Assembly: GCA_903828515.1 (NCBI GenBank)
Contig: CAIKMD010000002.1
Location: 952,213 to 1,016,212 of the forward strand
Source of the DNA: an uncultured Rhodospirillales bacterium
Lineage (GTDB): Bacteria > Pseudomonadota > Alphaproteobacteria > ATCC43930 > CGMCC-115725
Length of the DNA stretch: 64,000 bases
Direction of reading: 5' to 3'
In this document: positions 16,250 through 26,981 of the stretch, one piece after another
How the letters are laid out: the number at the start of each line of letters is the position of its first letter
Position numbering within the stretch: position 1 is the first letter of the stretch
Program-made: the position numbers and the translations under genes
The notes under the pieces: generated by a model
What the model saw: the letters and a program-made list of their open reading frames with translations, nothing else
Told to the model about the DNA's origin: nothing
The model's database searches: none

Positions 16250-18817
16250 ATGCCTTTGAAGCGGGTCTCTTCGTCGTTTTTCCGGCACTCGCACGCGTGG
16301 ATCGGCCTGACCGTCAGCCTGCTCACGATCGGCGCTGCCGCCTATTCGATCTGGTCATTCCACGAATCGGAAATGAGAGCCGCCGAAAACGATCTCGGCA
16401 ACATGAGCGTCATCCTCGCGGAACAGACCGCGCGCTCGGTTCAGTCGGTCGATCTCATCCTGCAGGACCTCGCGCAGCGCATCGCGGCGCAGGGAATCAA
16501 GACCCCGGAGGAATTTCGCGACAAGCTGGCCGACGAAGCGACCCACAACTATCTGCACAGCCGCATCGGCAATCTGCCGCAACTCGACGCCGTCGTCATC
16601 AACGACGACAAGGGAATCCTGCTTAACCTGTCGCGAACCTGGCCCATTCCGTTCTTCGACAATTCACAGCGCGATTATATTATCAAGGCGCCGCTCACCC
16701 CCGCCGGACGCATCATCGTCAGCGCGCCGCTCGAAAATCGCACCACCCATGCGTGGATGCTTTACGTCGCCTTGCCGATCCGCGCCGACGACGGCACCTA
16801 TCTTGGCTCGATCGCCGCCTCGATCGCGCTCAGCTACTTCGAGGATTTCTATCAGGCCATCAATCTCGGCGAGGGAAGCAGCATTGCCATCGTCCGGAAC
16901 GAAGGCATGATGCTCGCGCGTTTTCCGGTCATGCGGGACCGAATCGGCAGTTCGCTGGCGAAGTCCTCCATCGTCCGGCAGATCATGGATGGCAAGGACG
17001 AGGCGGTCGGCTGGACGCCCGGTGTTCTCGACGGCATTGACCGGGTCGCGGCCGCACACGCGGTTCGCGGCTACCCGCTCATGGTCGTGGTCACCGAAAC
17101 TACCGCGTTAATTCTCGAACCGTGGCGGTCCCAGGTCGTTGTCGTCGTCGGCATCACAGCAAGCGCAATCATCGCCTTCGCATTCTTCTTCGCGACCCTG
17201 GCACTACACGCCCGCCGCCGCGAGCAGGCGACGCAACAGCTTCGCGAAAGCGAGGCCCGGCTTGCCGTCGCCAAAGAAGCCGCCGAAGCGTCCAATCGAA
17301 GCAAATCGGAGTTCCTGGCCAGCATGAGCCACGAAATCCGCACGCCGATGAACGGCATCATGGGCATGAACCATCTTCTCCTCGCCACGCCCTTGACCGA
17401 CCAGCAATACGGTTATGCCGAGACGGTGCGCGACAGCGCCGACTCTCTCCTCACCATCATCGACGACATCCTCGACGTATCGAAGCTCGAGGCGGGAAAG
17501 ATGACCATCGAAGCGGTAGGCTTCGATATCGCCGGCATGGCCGAAGGGGTGGTGTCGATCCTGACGCCGCGCGCGCAGGACAAAGGGCTCGAGCTTGAAG
17601 TCACCATCCTGTCGGCGGCGCGCGGCTGCTATATCGGCGATCCCACGCGACTTCGCCAGATCCTGTTGAACCTTGCCGGCAATGCGGTGAAATTCACCGC
17701 GCAGGGTCACGTCAATATCGACATTTCCATCGCCCAAAAAACCGAACGCAATTCCCTCGTCCGCTTCGAGGTGACCGATACCGGCATCGGCATTTCCGCG
17801 TCCGCCCAGACCCGTCTGTTTCAGAATTTCGTCCAGGCGGATTCCTCGACCACGCGCAAATTCGGCGGCACCGGGCTTGGTCTTTCGATTTCGAAACGGC
17901 TGGTCGAATTGATGGGCGGTACGATCGGCGTGTCGAGCGTTCCCGGCCAGGGCAGCACGTTCTGGGTCGAGATGCCGCTGGAACGGACCGACCCGGCGAA
18001 CGTGGTATCGGGCCGCGATCCTCAGTCCGCGCCGTCCGCCGCGCATCGGCGTCTCCGCATCCTCGTGGCCGAAGACAACAAGATCAACCAGCAGGTCGCG
18101 CGCGCCATCCTCGCCAAAGCCGGTCACGACGTCGACATCGCGGAAAACGGCCTCGAAGCGGTCGCTGCGGCCGAACGCGGTGATTACGACGTGATCCTGA
18201 TGGACGTGCAGATGCCCGAGATGGACGGCGTCCAGGCGACGGCGCGCATCCGCGCCCTGCCCGCGCCGGTCGGCACCGTGCCGATCGTCGCCCTGACCGC
18301 CCACGCGATGGCAGGCGCGCGCGACACCTATCTGAAAGCGGGCATGAACGATTACATCTCCAAGCCGTTCGATCCGCCGACCCTGCTGGCGCTCATCGAA
18401 CGATTGGCCAATCCCGATGCCGGCGCGCAGGACCCGGCGGAGAGGGAACCGGTCTCGCCCACCGTGGCGGTTGCCCGCTTCGATCCGGCAAAGCTCGATA
18501 CGCTTAAATCCGTTGTCGCGGTCGATGTATTCCCCGGTCTGCTCGGCAGCATGATCGACGGCATGGAAGAACGGATTGCGCGGGCTCTGAGCCTGATCGA
18601 AGAGTCCCAAGTCGAGGAAGCCGGGCACGAAGCACACATCGTTGTCGGGATCGCCGGCAATCTCGGCGCACTCGAGGTCAGCGCCATCGCGCGCGATCTC
18701 GAAACCGCCTGCGGGTGCGGCGACACGGCGGGCGCTTTCGCCGCGGCCGGCAAGCTGGAACGCGCGGCCGTCGACGCACTCGTCAGCGCGCGCGGCTATC
18801 AACGAATAGCCGCCTAA
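16250..18817 (+). CDS. Membrane hybrid histidine kinase: Cache-HisKA-HATPase-REC-HPt
   Basis: 855 residues. TM1 about 17-35; extracytoplasmic dCache-like sensor to about 285 ([35 protein letters not shown]); TM2 about 295-318. HisKA has His361 in [16 protein letters not shown]; HATPase shows [15 protein letters not shown] and GTGLGLSI. The receiver phospho-acceptor is Asp652 ([11 protein letters not shown]). The HPt-like C-terminus has His796 in [13 protein letters not shown], where the usual Lys two residues on is Val. It is a full tripartite phosphorelay kinase like BarA/ArcB. A separate receiver gene follows 13 bp downstream, the likely next phospho-acceptor. Confidence 0.92.
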   Translation: MPLKRVSSSFFRHSHAWIGLTVSLLTIGAAAYSIWSFHESEMRAAENDLGNMSVILAEQTARSVQSVDLILQDLAQRIAAQGIKTPEEFRDKLADEATHNYLHSRIGNLPQLDAVVINDDKGILLNLSRTWPIPFFDNSQRDYIIKAPLTPAGRIIVSAPLENRTTHAWMLYVALPIRADDGTYLGSIAASIALSYFEDFYQAINLGEGSSIAIVRNEGMMLARFPVMRDRIGSSLAKSSIVRQIMDGKDEAVGWTPGVLDGIDRVAAAHAVRGYPLMVVVTETTALILEPWRSQVVVVVGITASAIIAFAFFFATLALHARRREQATQQLRESEARLAVAKEAAEASNRSKSEFLASMSHEIRTPMNGIMGMNHLLLATPLTDQQYGYAETVRDSADSLLTIIDDILDVSKLEAGKMTIEAVGFDIAGMAEGVVSILTPRAQDKGLELEVTILSAARGCYIGDPTRLRQILLNLAGNAVKFTAQGHVNIDISIAQKTERNSLVRFEVTDTGIGISASAQTRLFQNFVQADSSTTRKFGGTGLGLSISKRLVELMGGTIGVSSVPGQGSTFWVEMPLERTDPANVVSGRDPQSAPSAAHRRLRILVAEDNKINQQVARAILAKAGHDVDIAENGLEAVAAAERGDYDVILMDVQMPEMDGVQATARIRALPAPVGTVPIVALTAHAMAGARDTYLKAGMNDYISKPFDPPTLLALIERLANPDAGAQDPAEREPVSPTVAVARFDPAKLDTLKSVVAVDVFPGLLGSMIDGMEERIARALSLIEESQVEEAGHEAHIVVGIAGNLGALEVSAIARDLETACGCGDTAGAFAAAGKLERAAVDALVSARGYQRIAA

Positions 18818-18830
18818 AAAGGAGAAGACG

Positions 18831-19277
18831 ATGATCGAACCATCGATGAATGCCAGCAGCCGCCGATCGAAGATCGTCATGGGCGTCGACGACGCCCCGG
18901 AGAGCCTCGCTTTGCTCAATGCGGTGGTGACCGGCGCCGGCTACAGCTTTATCGGCGTCAACAGCGGGGCCGAGTGTATACGATTGATTGCGCGCAGCCA
19001 GCCGAGGCTGCTGCTTCTCGATATCGAAATGCCGGAGATGGATGGCATCGAACTCTGCCGGCGAATTCGCGCCCTGAGAGATTACGTCAAAATTCCGATC
19101 GCGTTTCTCACCGCGAAGAAAACCGGCGAGGCGGTTCGGGCTGGCATCGGCGCCGGCGGCAACGACTTCATCGTCAAGCCGTTCGACGTCATAAAACTGT
19201 TGGAACGGGTCAACCACTGGGTGACCCGGCCGGCGCCGCAAGCCGATCCGTTCAGCAAGCCGCTCGTGCTCGGCTGA
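18831..19277 (+). CDS. Single-domain response regulator (receiver only)
   Basis: 148 residues. The receiver carries an acidic pair near VDDAPES, phospho-acceptor Asp in LLLLDIEMPEMDG, Thr in FLTAKKTGE and Lys in DFIVKPFD, so all activation residues are present. A short tail of about 15 residues has no output domain. AAGGAG precedes the ATG. It lies 13 bp behind the Cache hybrid kinase and is presumably co-transcribed with it. Such regulators act by protein contact or as phosphate shuttles. Confidence 0.9.
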   Translation: MIEPSMNASSRRSKIVMGVDDAPESLALLNAVVTGAGYSFIGVNSGAECIRLIARSQPRLLLLDIEMPEMDGIELCRRIRALRDYVKIPIAFLTAKKTGEAVRAGIGAGGNDFIVKPFDVIKLLERVNHWVTRPAPQADPFSKPLVLG

Positions 19278-19409
19278 CAATTCTTCCGCCGGCATCGGCC
19301 TGACCTGTATTGCTAAAACGGTTGCTAAACCGGGCATGGAACACCATGTTAAAGGGTAACCGGATTACGGGAGGAGCGGACATAAGACCCGCACTCGACA
19401 GGGAAGGTT

Positions 19410-22112
19410 ATGAGACGACTGAAAGCCGCTATGACGCCGCGACAGATGTCGCGTGCCGGCGCTGTCGTTCGCTGGGCGCCGACCCTCGCCATTCTGGCGA
19501 TCGGCGTCGCCATATCATTCGCCGCCTTCGACATCGCGCAACGCCTGGACGACACACACGTGCGCGGCGTTCTGGAGCTGCGCGCCGAATGGCGGGTGCA
19601 GGACTTTGAGCGTAAGCTCGGCGCAATCGCCGAGGACGCGGAAGCCATGGCGGTTTATGTCGCGGTCGAGCGGAACGCCGCGATCGACAATATCCGCCGC
19701 CTCGCCCATCTTCTCCACGATCCGAAAGATTCGAACAGCGCGCTGATCTGGGCGCCGCTGGTCAAGGCGGAAGACCGCGACGCCTTTGTCGCCACGGCGC
19801 GCAAGGAACTCGGTGCCGATTTCAACATCGGTGAGCGCTCGCCGGATGGCCGTTTCATTGCGGCGAGCCCGCGTGCGGAATATCTGCCGCTCCTGGTCGA
19901 GATGAATTACGACGGCGACCCGGCGCCCTCGGGGTTTGATCTCATGTCGCTTCCCGAGCGCCGCATCCGCATCGAGCGAGCGCGCGACGAAGGCCGGCCG
20001 ATCGCAACACCGGCCGTCAGCGTCTTCTCGGCCTCCGGACCGGCGCTCGGCTTTCTGGCATTCTGGCCGGTCTATGACACGGACGATGTGCCCGCGACCG
20101 TCGAAGCGCGGCGCAGCGCCTTTCGCGGCATGGCGGTCGCCCGGTACCGTTTCGATCGGTTGCTGCCCGGTCTGATCGGCAACACGCCGCCACTCTTCGA
20201 GCGTATCGACATCCTGATCGACGGCGGCCGCGACGCTCCCGCCGCGCAACACGTCGCCACCTTCGATCCGACAACCGGAAAATTCGTCGTCGGGTCAGAC
20301 GCCGCACCACCGGAACAAGGCGAGGTCACGCTCGATCGCGAATTCGACGTCCTCGGCCGGCATTGGACGATGCTGTTTCATTTCCCATCGGCTTTCGTCG
20401 CTGCTCAGCGCCCGGTCACGCCTTGGGCATGGCTCGTCTTCGGCTTCCTGCTGACCGGTCTCCTCGCCGCTTACGTCGAGCGCGAACGGTCGCGGCGGCG
20501 CGCGACGGAAGGTATCGTATCCGACCGCACGCGCGACCTGACGGCGGCGAATACATCGCTCAACCGCGAGATCGAGGTGCGGCGCCAAACCGAGACCACG
20601 TTGCGCGAAAGCGAAGAAAGATTCCGCCGCATCTTCGACGAAAGTCCGATGGGGATCGTCCTCGCCACACCGGATGACTCCCGGATCGTGCAGGCCAATC
20701 GCGCCTTCGCCGTCATGCTCGGTTACGAACCCGCGGAACTCGTCGGCCGAGCCATCGACGACCTGCTCCATCCCGACGAACTCCGCGTCGCCGCCGCGCA
20801 GGCAACGCACGCCGCGCGCCAATGGCGCAACTTCGAACGGCGATACGTCACAAAGTCCGGCAAGACCGCTTGGGCCCGCGTCGGGGCGACATTGCTCGCG
20901 GGATCGGACGGACGACCATCCCTCGCGCTCGGTATCACCGAAGATATCACCCAACGCCGGCTGACCGAGCAGCAACTCGTGCAGGCACAAAAAATGGAGG
21001 CCATCGGCAACCTCACCGGCGGCATGGCGCACGACTTCAATAACCTGTTGGGCATCATCGTCGGCAACCTGGATCTTGCCCAGCCCTACCTCAAAGCGGT
21101 TCCCGAGGTCGACGAGTTCGTGAACGAAGCTCTCGACGCGGCCCTGCGAGGGGCCGAGCTGACGCGCAGCCTCCTCGCTTTCGCCCGCCAGCAACCGCTC
21201 CAACCGATGCGCGTCGAGATCAACAATTTGGTCGCCGGCATGGTCAAACTGCTCGGCCGCACCTTGGGCGAAAACATTGAAATCTCGCTCGACCTCGCCG
21301 CCGACACCTGGCCCGTCGTCGCCGATCCGGCGCAACTCGAGGCCAGCATCGCCAACCTCGCGACCAATGCACGCGACGCCATGCCCAAGGGCGGCCGCCT
21401 GATGATCGCGACCGGCAACCGCCGGCTCGACGACGATTACGCCGCTTCCCATCCCGACGTCATTCCCGGCGACTACGCGACGATCGAAGTCAGCGATACG
21501 GGAACCGGCATGACGTCCGACATATTGGAACGGGTGTTCGAGCCCTTTTTTACGACGAAGGACCGCGACAAAGGCACCGGCCTCGGCCTCAGCATGATCT
21601 TTGGCTTCATGAAGCAATCCGGCGGCCACATCAACATTTAAAGCGAGTTCGGCGCCGGCACGACGTTTCGCCTCTATCTGCCGCGCGCGATCGGAAGTTC
21701 GGAAATCGCTGCCGAAAGCGTGGCCGTCGCGCTCGTGCGCGGCGGCGGCGAGACGATCCTGGTCGTCGAAGACAATATCGAGCTGCGCCGCGTGGTCGTG
21801 CGGCAGCTCAAGGGATTCGGTTACCAGGCAATCGAAGCCGAAGGCGCGGCGGTTGCGCTTGAGGTTCTGCGCAGCCGCAAGGTCGATCTCCTCTTCACCG
21901 ACATCGTCATGCCCGGTCAGATCGATGGATTTGAGTTGGCGCGACAAGCCTTCGCCCTCTCGCCGACCATCAAGGTGGTTTTCACCTCCGGGTTCCCCGA
22001 GGCCAAGGTGAACGGACAATTCGGGCCGCTGGCAAAAGCGGTTCGGCTTTTGAGCAAGCCCTATCGCAAGGAGGAACTGGGCCGCACCCTGCGCGAAGTG
22101 CTGGACGGGTGA
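19410..22112 (+). pseudogene. CHASE-PAS hybrid histidine kinase interrupted by in-frame TAA
   Basis: The reading frame is continuous over 901 codons except for TAA at 21639-21641. Part one (743 residues) has two TM segments flanking a CHASE-like sensor (about 60-315), PAS (about 420-530), HisKA with His541 in GGMAHDFNN and nearly all of the HATPase. After the stop the frame resumes with SEFGAGTTFRLYLPR, completing the ATPase, and a receiver (Asp831 in LLFTDIVMP). The paralogue at 10099 has NVYSELKVGTTFRLYLP here, so Tyr (TAT/TAC) became TAA by one base change. A GTG at 21720 could restart translation of the receiver alone. Sequencing error, recent pseudogene or readthrough are all possible. 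Confidence 0.8.
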
Positions 22113-22121
22113 TCGGCGTCG

Positions 22122-22781
22122 TCAAACCGCGGATAGCGGCAGGAAGAGACGCTTGGCCGTCGCCCCGTAGCTTCGCGTCAACGCGGCATCGATGCCGCCT
22201 GAAATAACCCCGCCGAAAACGGGCGCGAGCTTCGCCAGATTGACCGGCACCTTCGCGCCGGTCATCGAAAACACCCGGCAGGCGATCGCGAGATTGAGCT
22301 GCGTCAGGGAATCCCCCGAAAAGCGTTTGACGATCTCGTGCGCGACATGCGTGCCGAACTTGATCCCGAAATCCTTGGCGACGTCCGCCGCGCGCGAGCC
22401 GCACAGACAGGCCAGCGCGAGCGTGCGGACCGGTTTGCTGTGAATGTCGTGCCCCCTGATCTGGGCAATCGCGGCGATCATGCGGAGCTGAATGTAGGTG
22501 ACGCTGGCGATGCTCGCCGGGAGCGTGACCGGCAGGCTGATCGCGCCGCCGAAATTGCTGACGAACCCGGCCGTGCCGGCTTTCGCCATTTGCCACTTGA
22601 TCAGGGCATCGACGGCGCCCTCGCCGGTGAGATAACGGCGCTGGTAATTCGTCGCGAGATCGCCCGCGCTATCGAGCGCGGGAACGCCATTCACCGCGCG
22701 GCCGTAGAGCCACTCCAGTCCCTGCAGCAAAGAGCCGAGGACCTTGGAATCCGGCGTCGCATTCGACCCTGACCATTTCAT
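22122..22781 (-). CDS. EcsC family protein
   Basis: 219 residues from ATG 22781 with GAGGAG upstream. The hydrophobic middle LPVTLPASIASVTYIQLRMIAAIA and the CLCGSRAADVAKDFGIKFG segment match EcsC (PF12787), whose Bacillus member lies in the ecs ABC transporter operon and whose function is unclear. Two further hydrophobic, Gly/Ala-rich stretches near the C-terminus (VFGGVISGGIDAALTRSYG) suggest membrane association. It is convergent with the split kinase, with only 9 bp between. Confidence 0.82.
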   Translation of the reverse strand: MKWSGSNATPDSKVLGSLLQGLEWLYGRAVNGVPALDSAGDLATNYQRRYLTGEGAVDALIKWQMAKAGTAGFVSNFGGAISLPVTLPASIASVTYIQLRMIAAIAQIRGHDIHSKPVRTLALACLCGSRAADVAKDFGIKFGTHVAHEIVKRFSGDSLTQLNLAIACRVFSMTGAKVPVNLAKLAPVFGGVISGGIDAALTRSYGATAKRLFLPLSAV

Positions 22782-22830
22782 CGATGAAGGCTCCTCAGCT
22801 CAGGCTACCGCGGAGCGAGCTTAGCACGTC

Positions 22831-24084
22831 TTACGCGGCAACGCGCATCGGCGCCTTGTGACAGGCGCCGTCTTTCATGATCATCAGCAGCCGCGCGCGA
22901 TCCTGCAGCAACGTGATGTCCTGGGTCGGATCGCCGTCGACCAACAACAGATCGGCGAGATAGGATTCCTTCACGAGGCCCAGCTCGTCGCCCATCCCCA
23001 TGATCTCGCCGCCCCATTTGGTCGCCGACATCAACGCCTCTTGCGGCGTATAGCCGAACACATCGACGAACAGCGCGAGGTCGCGCGCGTTGCGCCCGAT
23101 CGGATTATGCGGGAAGCCGTAATCGCCGCCCGGCAACACCCGCACGCCGCGCCGGCGCAATTCGGGCACGAGGCGGCTTTGCAGTTCGAGAATCTTGTGC
23201 CCGCGTTCGACCAGGGGCTTGGGCAAATTGAACGACGGATCGGCGTTGATCGCGGCGACCGCGAGACCGACCGCCGGCGCCACGAAAATCTCGTCCTTCT
23301 TCGCCTCGAGCATGTCGAGCGCCTCGTCGTCGGCATAGGAGCAATGATAGAGAACGCGAAACCCATGACGCACGCCGAGCTTCACCGCCGCGGCCGCCTG
23401 GGCATGACAGGCGAGCCAGATCCCGGACTCGCGCGCCTGCGCGCCCGCCGCCGCGACTTCGTCTTCGTCATAGGCGAGTTCCTGTGAACCGCCCGGCGTG
23501 AAATTATCGTCGCCCGACAACAGCAGCTTGACGCTGTCGATGCCGATATCGGCACAGCCTTTGATATAGGCGCGCATCGCCGCCGCGCCGCGCGCATGAC
23601 CTTCGTCATGGGTTTGCGGCACGCCAAACACATTGCCCGGCGCGCGCTCGATCGACGACGCCTTCAAACGCGGCCCCGGCAGCCAGCCGCCGGCGATCTC
23701 GTCGCGCAGCGCGACCTCGAACCGCGTGCCGAGCGAGCCGGCGGAATAGGCGCTGGTGAAGCCATGATCGAGGGTGACCCGCGCGTTGCGCGCCGTGATC
23801 AACAGATGCTCTTCGACCGGCAGCGACATCGCGTTGATGACGCGATCGACCGAGGACGGCCACGACAGATGCGCATGCGCCTCGACCAGGCCGGGCATGA
23901 GCGTGACGCCCCTGCCCGCGCCGAGCGTCGCGCCATCGACGATCGCAGCTCCCGCTCGATCCAGCCGCGCCTCACCCGACGCGACGCCGACGATCCGATT
24001 ACCCTCGACCGCAACCTCGCCGCGATAGGGCAAGCGCCCGGTACCGTCGAAGATCGCGATGTTGGTGAAGAGGGTGCGTGCCAT
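22831..24084 (-). CDS. Metal-dependent amidohydrolase (imidazolonepropionase-like)
   Basis: 417 residues from ATG 24084 preceded by GGGAGG. Amidohydrolase superfamily TIM barrel: HxH motif (His70, His72 in LVEAHAHLSW), later metal/catalytic sites in LACHAQAAAAV and LYHCSYADDE, and Asp in LPGGDYGFPHN. The beta-sandwich ends are ARTLFTNIAIFDGTG and YLADLLLVDGDPTQD. Family members hydrolyse cyclic amides or imides, dipeptides or deaminate rings; the substrate is not evident. It follows the ACMSD-like gene by about 100 bp on the same strand, so it may belong to the catabolic block. Confidence 0.85.
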   Translation of the reverse strand: MARTLFTNIAIFDGTGRLPYRGEVAVEGNRIVGVASGEARLDRAGAAIVDGATLGAGRGVTLMPGLVEAHAHLSWPSSVDRVINAMSLPVEEHLLITARNARVTLDHGFTSAYSAGSLGTRFEVALRDEIAGGWLPGPRLKASSIERAPGNVFGVPQTHDEGHARGAAAMRAYIKGCADIGIDSVKLLLSGDDNFTPGGSQELAYDEDEVAAAGAQARESGIWLACHAQAAAAVKLGVRHGFRVLYHCSYADDEALDMLEAKKDEIFVAPAVGLAVAAINADPSFNLPKPLVERGHKILELQSRLVPELRRRGVRVLPGGDYGFPHNPIGRNARDLALFVDVFGYTPQEALMSATKWGGEIMGMGDELGLVKESYLADLLLVDGDPTQDITLLQDRARLLMIMKDGACHKAPMRVAA

Positions 24085-24183
24085 AGGAGCCTCCCGGATG
24101 TCGGCTTTGGAGGCAGGATAGCGCGAATAAGGGTCGAGGGCATCCGCCATGGCGGCTCGATCATGTGCCCTCGAACGGCCCGC

Positions 24184-25227
24184 TCAAAGAGACGTGAGCC
24201 CCGGCATCAACTGAAACGCATTTTGTCGCCAGATCGCGGTCAACTCGGCTTCGGAGAAACCGCAAGTGGCGAGGCCGTCCACATGAGCTTTGGCGGTCGT
24301 AAACGGGAAATCGGTTCCGAACAACACTTGCGACACGGGGACGAATTGCGTGAGGGCACTCATCGTGATCGGGCTTGCCGCCGCGGCACAGTCGTAATAC
24401 TGGCGTTTCAGATGAGGAAAAACGCCGTCGGCCGGCTGGCCCCCGGCCGTCTTCGTGTTTCGGCATTGTGCCTCGAGGCGCCAGATCAGATACGGCAACG
24501 TGCCGCCGCCATGCGAGAAGATGAAGCGAATGTCGGGACACGCCTTCATCGTGCCGAAGAAGGCCAGGCTTGTGATCGCCCGCGTCGTATCGGTACCGAA
24601 TTCGATGATCGCATCGGGGATGCCGGGTATGAGATCGGCGCAACAATCCGCGACCGTCGGATGGGTGTAAACCACCGCTTTGCGGCGATTCAATTCCTGC
24701 ATCACCGGCAAGAAAGCGGGGTCGCCAAGCCACTTATTGCCATAGCTCGTCATGACCGAGACCCCGTCGCATTTCAAGACATCGAGGCCGTACTCGATTT
24801 CTTTCAATGATGCGTCGATGTCCGGCAGGGGAAGGCAGGCAAATCGGCCGTAACGGCCTTTGTGATCCTGCGCCATGCGCGCCGCATAATCGTTGCACTC
24901 CCGTGCCAGCCGCACGGCTCGCGCATCGTCGCCTGCCCAAACGGTGATCGCCGACAACACAGCGATCGAGACACCGGCCCGATCCATGTCTTCGAGGGAT
25001 TTTTGCGGCGACCAGTCGAAGTAGGTCTTGTTCGGCCGAGACCGAAGTTTCGTATCGGCCACATAGACCGGCGGCGCAATGTGGTGATGAACATCGATGA
25101 TGGCAGACCGCTGAGTCTTTCCGCCGACCTCATCCGAGGCGATCTTCGTTGCCATGACCTGGTTCACCGTATGATCGAAATTGGCTCGCCGCTCTGCGAA
25201 GCGCGTCGTCGAATGATATCGCGTCAT
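24184..25227 (-). CDS. ACMSD-like amidohydrolase/decarboxylase (amidohydrolase family 2)
   Basis: 347 residues from 25227; a start at 25155 (MATKI, AGG upstream) is equally possible. Metal-binding start IIDVHHHIAPP (His47-49), His in VVYTHPTV, His in IFSHGGGTLPY and Asp in LFGTDFPFT fit the amidohydrolase-2 family. This family includes 2-amino-3-carboxymuconate-semialdehyde decarboxylase and gamma-resorcylate decarboxylase, zinc enzymes that remove CO2 from aromatic acids or ring-cleavage products. It starts 22 bp after the FAD monooxygenase gene, implying one transcript and a shared aromatic pathway. Confidence 0.87.
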   Translation of the reverse strand: MTRYHSTTRFAERRANFDHTVNQVMATKIASDEVGGKTQRSAIIDVHHHIAPPVYVADTKLRSRPNKTYFDWSPQKSLEDMDRAGVSIAVLSAITVWAGDDARAVRLARECNDYAARMAQDHKGRYGRFACLPLPDIDASLKEIEYGLDVLKCDGVSVMTSYGNKWLGDPAFLPVMQELNRRKAVVYTHPTVADCCADLIPGIPDAIIEFGTDTTRAITSLAFFGTMKACPDIRFIFSHGGGTLPYLIWRLEAQCRNTKTAGGQPADGVFPHLKRQYYDCAAAASPITMSALTQFVPVSQVLFGTDFPFTTAKAHVDGLATCGFSEAELTAIWRQNAFQLMPGLTSL

Positions 25228-25248
25228 CCGACGGTTTGTCAGTAGTCG

Positions 25249-26466
25249 CTACTGGATCGCTTCGGCTTCCCGCAGGCTATCGATGAGCGAGCTGCGCAGC
25301 AGGAATTCGCGCGCCAGCTTTGGATCCTCGGCGGTCCGCCGCAGTTGATCGAGACTGCGCCGGCGGTTCTCTGGGTCCTTCTCGGCCAGCATCTTCTTGT
25401 TGCGGATGGTCTGCGCCTGCGTATGCGTGATCGCGACGTGGCGACGCTGGCGTTCGTAGCGGTCGAGCACCGAATCGTCGGTTTCCTTGCGTAAAATCCC
25501 CACCAGCTTGTCGGCGAGATTCATCGCGTCGTGGATGCCGCTATTCATCCCCATCGCGCCGATCGGCGAATTCACATGACCGCTGTCGCCGCAGAGGATC
25601 GCCCGGCCGCCGCGGAATTTTTTCGCCACGCGCTGATGCACGGTATAGAGGTTCGATCCGAGGATTTCGAACGGCATCCCCATGGGTAAAAAGCGCCGCA
25701 TGTAGTCCGTCAGCGATGCAAGACTGACGACTTCCGCCTCGTCGGCCTCTTCCGCGACCGGGAAATGAACCCGCCAACGATCGGGCGGGCCTTTCCAGTG
25801 AAACAGGTTCGACCATTCGACCGGATCGGAAATGTAATTTCGCTCGGCATAGCCGAGGCTGCGGAAGTCACATGCGACCTCGATGTTGAGGGTTCGATCG
25901 GAATAGGTGAACCCCTCGAACTCGATATCGAGTTCCTTGCGGATGATGCTGCGCGCGCCCTCGCCGCTGACGATATAGTCGCCGGACACCTTGAATTCCT
26001 CGCCGTCCTTGCCCGTCACGGTCGCGGTGACGCCATTCGCGTCCTGGGTAAAACCCTCGAAGGTCGATTGAAGATAGAGGTCGATCAGCTCGTGTTCCTT
26101 GGCGACCGCCAAAGCCTCTTCCACGACCTTGATGCGCTCGCACTGCAGGACATAAGGAAAGGGCGTGTCGTTTTTCAGCACCGCGTGATCGAACGATGCG
26201 ACCAATTCGTGTTCGGGTCGATCCCAGTAATGGAACACCGGGGCGATGATGCCGCGTGCCTCGAGCCTTTTATACAGTCCGATCCGGTCATACATCTCGA
26301 GCGTCGCCGGATGGTTGGTCCCGGCGCGCGGAATCTGCTCGAGGAAATTATCCTCGCCCAGTTGCTCGACCAGGCTGACCCTGATGCCTGCCTGAGCAAG
26401 CGCAAGCGACAGGCAGAGGCCGACAGGGCCCGCCCCGATGACGACGATACGCCCGTCCTGGTTCAT
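25249..26466 (-). CDS. FAD-dependent aromatic monooxygenase
   Basis: 405 residues. N-terminal dinucleotide fold IVVIGAGPVGLCLSLALAQ (GxGxxG at 11-16), then the flavin-binding GD motif in ILCGDSGHVNSPIGAMGMN near residue 290. It belongs to the group A flavoprotein hydroxylases (PheA/TfdB/MhpA-like), which add one oxygen to phenolic rings using NAD(P)H. GEGARS replaces the more usual DGxxS segment. The gene starts 6 bp after the VOC gene with GAGGTG as ribosome site. It lies in a minus-strand set with the VOC protein and two amidohydrolases, consistent with ring hydroxylation followed by cleavage. Confidence 0.9.
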   Translation of the reverse strand: MNQDGRIVVIGAGPVGLCLSLALAQAGIRVSLVEQLGEDNFLEQIPRAGTNHPATLEMYDRIGLYKRLEARGIIAPVFHYWDRPEHELVASFDHAVLKNDTPFPYVLQCERIKVVEEALAVAKEHELIDLYLQSTFEGFTQDANGVTATVTGKDGEEFKVSGDYIVSGEGARSIIRKELDIEFEGFTYSDRTLNIEVACDFRSLGYAERNYISDPVEWSNLFHWKGPPDRWRVHFPVAEEADEAEVVSLASLTDYMRRFLPMGMPFEILGSNLYTVHQRVAKKFRGGRAILCGDSGHVNSPIGAMGMNSGIHDAMNLADKLVGILRKETDDSVLDRYERQRRHVAITHTQAQTIRNKKMLAEKDPENRRRSLDQLRRTAEDPKLAREFLLRSSLIDSLREAEAIQ

Positions 26467-26472
26467 CGTTGA

Positions 26473-26853
26473 TTACACCTCAGGCTGAACATTTTTGGCT
26501 GCGCCGACCCAGCCGTTATGCGTCAGATCGAAGACGACGCCATTGATGTCCTTGTATTTCGCCTCATAGAACGAATTCGGCGAGGTCGGGCGGCCGGCAA
26601 GATAAGACCCGCCGGCATCGATCACCTGCTTTTCGGCGGCGTCCAGATCGTCGACCCACATCCCGAAATGAAGGATGCCGACCTTCTCGGTCGCTTCGTC
26701 CTGTTTCAGCAAGGCCACGTTGATCACGCCGTCGGACACGTAGAGGCCGCGCCGCGCCTTGCCGACGCGCTTCATGCCGAAAGCCTGCTCGAAGAAGACC
26801 GCGGCGGATTCCGGATCCGGAACCGCGATGGCGATATGACGCAATTTGGCCAT
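26473..26853 (-). CDS. VOC family protein (glyoxalase/extradiol dioxygenase fold)
   Basis: 126 residues forming one paired beta-alpha-beta-beta-beta unit. Likely metal ligands are His6 (LRHIAIAV), His61 (ILHFGMWVDD) and Asp108 (GVVFDLTHNG), the usual positions in vicinal oxygen chelate enzymes, although the last is more often Glu. Its place directly before the FAD monooxygenase gene suggests ring cleavage or isomerisation in the same pathway. GAAGGAA precedes the start. A glyoxalase-type or binding role cannot be excluded. Confidence 0.85.
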   Translation of the reverse strand: MAKLRHIAIAVPDPESAAVFFEQAFGMKRVGKARRGLYVSDGVINVALLKQDEATEKVGILHFGMWVDDLDAAEKQVIDAGGSYLAGRPTSPNSFYEAKYKDINGVVFDLTHNGWVGAAKNVQPEV

Positions 26854-26981
26854 GGTGATCGTTCCTTCGGTCGTGGCGTTTCCGAATGCGAAAATTACGG
26901 AGACGAACGCGCGTTCACAAGATTGATTTAGTCATTCATGGACGGCGCGAAATTCATGCGCGTCTGGCTTCTATGCCCGGC

